Below are positions 59,808 through 64,000 of a DNA stretch of 64,000 nt, in pieces. This DNA comes from Streptomyces sp. NBC_00083 (GTDB taxonomy: Bacteria > Actinomycetota > Actinomycetes > Streptomycetales > Streptomycetaceae): NCBI RefSeq assembly GCF_026343295.1, contig NZ_JAPELY010000003.1:1240001-1304000 (forward strand). The letters run 5' to 3'. The first letter of the stretch is position 1. Each line of letters begins with the position of its first letter. The notes beneath the pieces are model-generated. The model worked only from the letters and a program-made list of their open reading frames with translations, ran no database searches and was not told the DNA's origin. A program made the translations under genes and the position numbers.

Positions 59808-60704
59808 ATGTCCGGCATCGAAATCCGCAAGGTCACCGCGCACATCGGCGCCCAGGTGTCCGGCGTCGACATATCCAGGCCGCTCGCCGAAGAGAGCGTG
59901 ACCGCCCTGCGCGCCGCCCTCAACGAGCACAAGGCCCTGGTCTTCGACGACGTCCACCTCGACGACGAGGGCCAGCAGGCCTTCGCCCGCCACTTCGGCG
60001 ACCTCACCACCGCCCACCCCACGGTCGCCGCCGTCAGCGACGCGCCGAACGTGCTCCCGGTGGACAGCGAGCGCGGCCGCGCCAACCACTGGCACACCGA
60101 CGTCACCTTCGTCCTCAACCCGCCGCAGGCCAGCACCCTGCGCAGCATCACGATCCCGCCGTACGGAGGCGAGACGCTGATCGCCAACTCGGCGTCCGCG
60201 TACCGAAGTCTGCCCCAGCCGCTGCGCCAGCTCGCCGACACGCTGTGGGCCGAGCACACCAACGACTACGACTACGCGGTCCCGGAGGAGGACGTCGACG
60301 ACCGGAAGGCCGAACAGCGCGCCCAGTTCACCTCGATCGCGTTCCGCACGGCCCACCCGGTGGTGCGCGTCCACCCCCTGACCGGCGAACGCGGCCTGTT
60401 CATCGGCGGGTTCGCCCAGCGGATCGTCGGGCTCTCGGTCGCCGAGTCCCGCAAGATCCTCGACCTGCTCCAGGCGTACGTCGTCCGGCCGGAGAACATC
60501 CTGCGCTGGCGCTGGTCCCCCAACCAGCTTGTCCTCTTCGACAACCGGATCACCCAGCACTACGCCATCGACAACTACGACGACCAGCCGCGCCGCCTGA
60601 ACCGCGTGACGGTCGCCGGAGACGTGCCGGTCGGCACCGAGGGCAAGGAGAGCTACTCGATCACGGGGGACGCCTCGCACTACACGTCGGTCGCATCGGT
60701 GTAG
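59808..60704 (+). CDS. TauD-family Fe(II)/2OG dioxygenase
   Basis: A 298-residue TauD-type oxygenase. Iron ligands are in NHWHTDVTFVLNPPQAST (HxD) and the distal His in RITQHYAIDNYDDQPRRLNR, with Arg nearby for 2-oxoglutarate. IGAQVSGVDISRPLAEESV at the N-terminus and ALVFDDVHLDDEGQQAFAR match the family. The reaction would be 2OG-dependent hydroxylation next to sulfur of taurine or an alkyl sulfonate/sulfate ester, giving an aldehyde and sulfite/sulfate. It follows the FMN monooxygenase by 23 bases and ends the operon at a hairpin. Confidence 0.92.
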   Translation: MSGIEIRKVTAHIGAQVSGVDISRPLAEESVTALRAALNEHKALVFDDVHLDDEGQQAFARHFGDLTTAHPTVAAVSDAPNVLPVDSERGRANHWHTDVTFVLNPPQASTLRSITIPPYGGETLIANSASAYRSLPQPLRQLADTLWAEHTNDYDYAVPEEDVDDRKAEQRAQFTSIAFRTAHPVVRVHPLTGERGLFIGGFAQRIVGLSVAESRKILDLLQAYVVRPENILRWRWSPNQLVLFDNRITQHYAIDNYDDQPRRLNRVTVAGDVPVGTEGKESYSITGDASHYTSVASV

Positions 60705-60733
60705 CCGGCGCAGCCCCCCGGGCCCTGCGCCGG
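60705..60733 (+). terminator. Hairpin terminating the sulfur operon
   Basis: Perfect 9-bp arms, CCGGCGCAG (60705-60713) and CTGCGCCGG (60725-60733), with an 11-base loop begin directly after the TauD stop codon. No U-run. Confidence 0.75.
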
Positions 60734-60739
60734 GGCGGT

Positions 60740-61315
60740 TCACGGGAGGAGCGGCTCCAGCCAAGGAGCCCCGGCCGCCACCCGCCAGGCCGGCACCCGC
60801 ACCGTGCGGGCCACCGTTGCCGGCTTCGCGCCGCGGCCGCCGGAAGGGAGGCCGGGCAGGAGGTCGGCACGGGCCTGGGTGAGGCGCAGGTGGCGGGCCG
60901 GGTCCTGGCCGGGGGGCGGGCCCGTGTCGATGAGTACCGCCGTGTTCTCGCCCTCCACCGTGAACAGGAGGTCCACCGGGTGGCCGCCCACGACCGCCGC
61001 CCGTTCCAGGTCGGTGATGCCACGGGTGGCGAGGTACTCCTGGAGCCGGTCGGCGAGCTCCTCGCGGATTGCGGGCGGGGTCCGGGGAGCGGCGGCCGGG
61101 TCCGCGTCCGCGCTGCCCGAACCCAGCACCGTCGAGCGGTCCGCGAGCACCGCGGGAAGCCCGGCCCGCGCCTGCCAGAAGCGATGGCTTCCCACGGTGA
61201 TCAGCGGCGACTTGGCCCGGGTGACCGCCGGCGCGATCATCCATGACTGGTCAACTCGCCTCCTGCAGCTGTGGGCACGCAACCTGCGGCGCTCCTCGAT
61301 GGTGTACCCCTCCAC
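60740..61315 (-). pseudogene. Remnant of a superfamily-1-type helicase C-terminus
   Basis: From about 61240 the minus-strand frame reads IAPAVTRAKSPLITVGSHRF, the VAxTRAx..L..VG motif (motif VI) of SF1 helicases, then WQARAGLPAVLADRSTVL and a C-terminal nuclease-like region (LATRGITDLERAAVVGGHPV then a DLLFTVEGENTAVLI strand). The residues further upstream (61315-61240) do not fit, and the helicase motifs I-V are absent. It is the end of a larger gene left after deletion. The call is moderate because only one motif is visible. Confidence 0.45.
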
Positions 61316-61439
61316 GATGGCGGCGGGAGTACCGATTCAGCGCCGGGATGCCGCCGTGACGCCGACCCAAGAGCAGAGCCACCGCCCGGACCATCCGCCG
61401 AAAACGTCGCCCCCCGCCCAAGCGGCCCGTCGAAGCTCC

Positions 61440-61740
61440 CCGACGCCGGCGCGGTCGCGACCAAGTCGCGGATGCGGGCGGTCATCAGGAACCGGCGCGC
61501 AGCGTCCTGGGTGCTGGAGAACGCGCCGTGGTCCCTGGCCAAAGCGGGCCGCCACGTCCTGGGTCAGCTCAAGGCCTGGCACTACCAGCCGGCCCCGGAC
61601 CTCGCCGCATGCCTGACCGGGATCGCCGAACTCCCGGCGCGCACGGCCCTCGCCGACGGAGGCCGGCGCATCAGCCTCCACCTCGCCGACCAGGATCATC
61701 AAGCCCTCGTCATGGGCTCGGTGCGAGCAGCTGGGGCGTC
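61440..61740 (+). pseudogene. Possible remnant of an RsbW-like ATP-binding regulator
   Basis: The plus-strand frame reads SWVLENAPWSLAKAGRHVLG, then QPAPDLAACLTGIAELPART and RRISLHLADQDHQALVMGSV. It resembles the C-terminal parts of Streptomyces HATPase/anti-sigma-like proteins, but there is no start, no N or G box and no clean stop in the domain. It is probably debris between the helicase remnant and the MmcQ gene. Confidence 0.3.
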
Positions 61741-61859
61741 GCTCATGCGCGTCCCGTCACTCACGCCGTCGCCCCGCCCAGGGCAGTGCCTCCGACTCTT
61801 GCGGCGGGGGCGGGTGGCCCTTCGCCCCCGCGAGGCCCGGAACTCGGCGGGGGGATACT

Positions 61860-62237
61860 TTAGGTGGAGGCAGAGTGCCGGCCGGGTCCGAGTTCCGGGT
61901 GGGCTTCGAGAAGTCGGTCGGAGGCCGCCTGGCGCCAGGAGTCCTCCAAGATGTCGCGCAGCTCACCCAGTCCCTCCAGCGCGGCCAGCCGTACTCTCAC
62001 CCAGGACGATCCTGCTTCGTGCGTGGGCACCCAGAACTTCTCCGGTTCCGCAGCGATCAGTTCGGCCCGTTCGTGGCGGGGGCAGCGCACGGCGAACGAG
62101 GTCTGTTCATCCGGCACGGTGATGAACATCCTCCCGGCCACCCGGAAGGTCGGCATGCTCCACGCCTCCTTCTCCACGGTCTCGGGAAGGGAGAGGGCCA
62201 TGCGCCGGACATCCTGGGCGGTTGGTGTGTGCGTCAC
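61860..62237 (-). CDS. MmcQ/YjbR-family DNA-binding-like protein
   Basis: From a GTG at 62237 the product is 125 residues: VTHTPTAQDVRRMALSLPET, FRVAGRMFITVPDEQTSFAV, AAEPEKFWVPTHEAGSSWVR, then a C-terminal LRDILEDSWRQAASDRLLEA. This is the full MmcQ/YjbR fold (a double-psi-like, CyaY-resembling domain). The upstream in-frame extension to 62375 lacks family features. The Shine-Dalgarno sequence is weak. The family's function is not established; members are small cytosolic proteins. It stands alone. Confidence 0.85.
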   Translation of the reverse strand: MTHTPTAQDVRRMALSLPETVEKEAWSMPTFRVAGRMFITVPDEQTSFAVRCPRHERAELIAAEPEKFWVPTHEAGSSWVRVRLAALEGLGELRDILEDSWRQAASDRLLEAHPELGPGRHSAST

Positions 62238-62599
62238 GACGACCACGGTAATGAACCCTCGATCGCCGACAGACGAAGGGGGATCCTTCAGGCCGGGAAG
62301 TTCACGCGGCCGCCCTTGGGGGTGGAAAGGAGTGCAACGATGAATGACGCCAACAACCCTCTGCACCAGATGCATTGACCACGCGCGCTGCTGACGGTGG
62401 GCAGGGGCGCCCTTCGCCTCTGCGATCGTGGTCAGGGTGATGTTGGCGCGAACTGAGCCGCACGCGCATCACCTCACCCGCTGGGACAGCTGCCGAGCAC
62501 GGGTCGGCAACCCCTGCCTCGTACTCGCCCGTTCCCTGTCAGCCAGCGGCTCATCGGCCATCGCCTTCGGCAAGGACCATGCGAGGGATTGATCCCGAG

Positions 62600-63538
62600 T
62601 CAGCTGAAGGTGCGCCGGTAGGTCTGCGGGCTGACACCCGTGGTGCGCTTGAAGCGGTCGCGGAAGGTGGTGGGCGAGCCGAATCCGACCTGGCGGCCGA
62701 TGCGCTCGATGGAGTGCTCGGTGGTCTCCAGGAGGTGCTGCGCCTGGCGGATGCGGGCCCGGTGGAGCCACTGCAGGGGAGTGGTGCCGGTCTGGTTGCG
62801 GAAGCGTCGGATCAGCGTGCGGGTGCTGGTTCCGCACTGCGCGGCGATATCGGCCAGGGCGAGGTCGCGGGCGAGGTTTTCCCGCAGCCATACCAACAGT
62901 GTCTCCAACTCGGAACCCTGCTGGGCGAGGGAGTGGTCGTGGACGATGAACTGCGCCTGTCCGCCTTCGCGTTCGAGTGGCATCACGGACAGGCGGGCGG
63001 CGTCGGCGGCGACCGCCGAGCCGTAGTCACGGCGGATCATGTGCAGGCACAGGTCCATGCCGGCGGCCGCGCCTGCCGAGGTGAGGAACTGGCCGTTGTC
63101 GACGTAGAGCACGTCCGCGTCGACGTTGACGTTCGGGTAGAGGGCGGCCAGCAGGTCTGCTGCGCGCCAGTGAGTGGTGACGCGCAGCCCGTCGAGAAGA
63201 CCGGTGGCCGCGAGGGGGAACGTGCCCACGCACAGCGAGGCGATCCGCGTTCCGGACGCGGCTGCTGTCCGCAGGGCATCGAATGCGGCGGGTGGGAGCG
63301 GGGCCGTAGGGTCGGCGATCCCCGGCACGATGATGGTGTCGGCGTCCTTCAGACCCTCCAGGTTCCACGGCGCGCGCAGGGTGAATGCCCCGGCGTCGAT
63401 CTCGTCGCGTTCTGCGCACACCCGTAGCTGATAGCCGGGCCGCCCGTCGGGCAGGCGGGTCCGGGTGAAGACCTCGATCGGCGTGGACAGGTCGAACGGG
63501 ATCACCTGGTCCAACGCGAGAACGGCGACGGTGTGCAT
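62600..63538 (-). CDS. GlxA-type transcriptional regulator (DJ-1/PfpI + AraC HTH)
   Basis: A 312-residue two-domain regulator. Residues 1-170 are a DJ-1/PfpI-like domain (VAVLALDQVIPFDLSTPIEV, ASLCVGTFPLAATGLLDG, where the nucleophile-elbow Cys is in SLCVG). Residues 205-312 are the AraC double HTH (LADIAAQCGTSTRTLIRRFR and IGRQVGFGSPTTFRDRFKRT). It is divergent from a stand-alone DJ-1/PfpI gene at 63735, so it is the probable activator of that gene. The ATG at 63538 has AGGTAGG upstream. Confidence 0.93.
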   Translation of the reverse strand: MHTVAVLALDQVIPFDLSTPIEVFTRTRLPDGRPGYQLRVCAERDEIDAGAFTLRAPWNLEGLKDADTIIVPGIADPTAPLPPAAFDALRTAAASGTRIASLCVGTFPLAATGLLDGLRVTTHWRAADLLAALYPNVNVDADVLYVDNGQFLTSAGAAAGMDLCLHMIRRDYGSAVAADAARLSVMPLEREGGQAQFIVHDHSLAQQGSELETLLVWLRENLARDLALADIAAQCGTSTRTLIRRFRNQTGTTPLQWLHRARIRQAQHLLETTEHSIERIGRQVGFGSPTTFRDRFKRTTGVSPQTYRRTFS

Positions 63539-63734
63539 GGCGGGAACCTACCTGTCCGAACACTGGTGAGCGCGGGCCGATATGCCCATGTGCCCAGGTG
63601 ACGCCAGTTTCTCCGCTGGCTGGAGGGGATGGCAATTTTCCGTTGAAGTATGTCACTCCTGCCACTGGGCGATGAGGCGGGCGGCCGGTTGACTTCACCA
63701 CGACACAGCAAACCCGCTCCCGGAGGTCCGCCCC
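63539..63734. promoter_or_regulatory. Divergent promoter region of the AraC/PfpI pair
   Basis: The 196 bases between the regulator and the PfpI gene contain GCCAG/CTGGC inverted elements near 63604-63623 and a TGGCA/TGTCA/TGCCA series further on (63628-63668). These are the kind of asymmetric half-sites AraC proteins bind. Assignment is by context only. Confidence 0.4.
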
Positions 63735-64000
63735 ATGCACGTCCAGATCGCCCTGTTCGACGGGTTCGATCCGCTCGATGTCATCGCCCCCTACGAGGTC
63801 CTGTACGCCGGCGGCATGGCCACGGAGGGTGCGGTGCACGTGGAACTGGCCTCCGCGGAGGGGCCTCGCGAGGTGATCAGCGGCACCGGAGGCCTCGTAC
63901 TGCGCGCCACCGCTGCCCTCGACCCGGAACGGGCGGACATGTTCCTGGTGCCCGGCGCCTCCGGCCGCGTCGGTGAGCCCGGCGAGGAGCCGGAGGAGGC
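63735..64000 (+). CDS. DJ-1/PfpI-family protein, cut by window end
   Basis: The ATG at 63735 (GGAGGT ribosome site) starts MHVQIALFDGFDPLDVIAPY, continuing EVLYAGGMATEGAVHVELAS, ISGTGGLVLRATAALDPERA and DMFLVPGASG. This is the first half of a DJ-1/PfpI (ThiJ-like) glutamine-amidotransferase fold; the nucleophile cysteine lies beyond the window. Members are isonitrile hydratases, glyoxalases or chaperone-like proteins. It is divergent from a GlxA-type AraC regulator, the usual partner. Confidence 0.8.
   Translation, partial: MHVQIALFDGFDPLDVIAPYEVLYAGGMATEGAVHVELASAEGPREVISGTGGLVLRATAALDPERADMFLVPGASGRVGEPGEEPEE

Noticed and set aside
1..64000. CRISPR arrays, tRNA genes, rRNA genes and riboswitches
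   Set aside because: No regularly spaced repeats, no tRNA cloverleaf signatures and no recognised riboswitch core were seen by eye; a covariance-model scan would be needed to exclude small RNAs.

Overview
The window is high-GC actinobacterial DNA, almost certainly from a Streptomyces or close relative. This rests on strong GC bias at third codon positions, frequent GTG/TTG starts, several apparently leaderless regulator genes, and recognisable Streptomyces families such as the SCO4402-type protein, HxlR/TetR/MarR regulators, a ROK repressor and a Tat lipoprotein. Many short regulator-plus-enzyme modules, three decayed insertion-sequence transposases and several truncated genes suggest an accessory or chromosome-arm region rather than core genome. 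No tRNA, rRNA, CRISPR array or replication origin was seen.

Layout. 1-9.5 kb: end of a methyltransferase, an Asp-box lipoprotein, a divergent MerR/MFS efflux pair, small unknown proteins, an IS5-type remnant, an SCO4402-like protein, a small secreted protein and a divergent HxlR/short-chain dehydrogenase pair. 9.9-18.9 kb: a TetR regulator divergent from an NAD(P)-binding protein and amidohydrolase operon with two tandem operators; a DinB protein; an MMPL exporter with its MarR regulator; two unknown proteins. 18.9-25.5 kb: a broken ISL3 transposase, a RibD-type reductase, a large SMI1/KNR4 protein, and an autoregulated MarR gene whose MFS partner is reduced to a stub, followed by isochorismatase-like and PEBP-like genes.

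25.6-35.3 kb is the most unusual part. It holds a HalD/BesD-like Fe/2OG oxygenase, an EF-hand protein, a MerB-fold (organomercurial lyase) protein without any mer operon, and a four-gene minus-strand run (IPNS-type 2OG oxygenase, fold-type-II PLP enzyme, adenylate-forming ligase, membrane-anchored P450) divergent from a non-canonical acyl-CoA dehydrogenase. It reads as a small biosynthetic cluster of unknown product without PKS or NRPS megasynthases.

35.4-49.9 kb: cardiolipin synthase, sirtuin, an IS5-like remnant, a metallophosphoesterase, an NmrA/SDR pair divergent from a TetR with two long palindromes, a two-domain VOC protein, an MFS pump with its divergent TetR, an ornithine-cyclodeaminase-like enzyme, and a divergent MerR/membrane-protein pair. 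50.1-51.9 kb: a candidate polymorphic-toxin or eCIS-cargo-like protein followed by a YrhB/Imm35-like immunity protein. 52.2-60.7 kb: an epoxide hydrolase, then a complete organosulfur acquisition cluster: ROK regulator, Cys-rich leader peptide, ABC importer (SBP, permease, ATPase), an FMN monooxygenase and a TauD dioxygenase, ending in a hairpin terminator. 60.7-64 kb: gene remnants, a MmcQ/YjbR protein, a GlxA-type AraC regulator and the start of a divergent DJ-1/PfpI gene cut by the window end.

Functions come from reading motifs in the translated sequence and from family knowledge. No database search was run.
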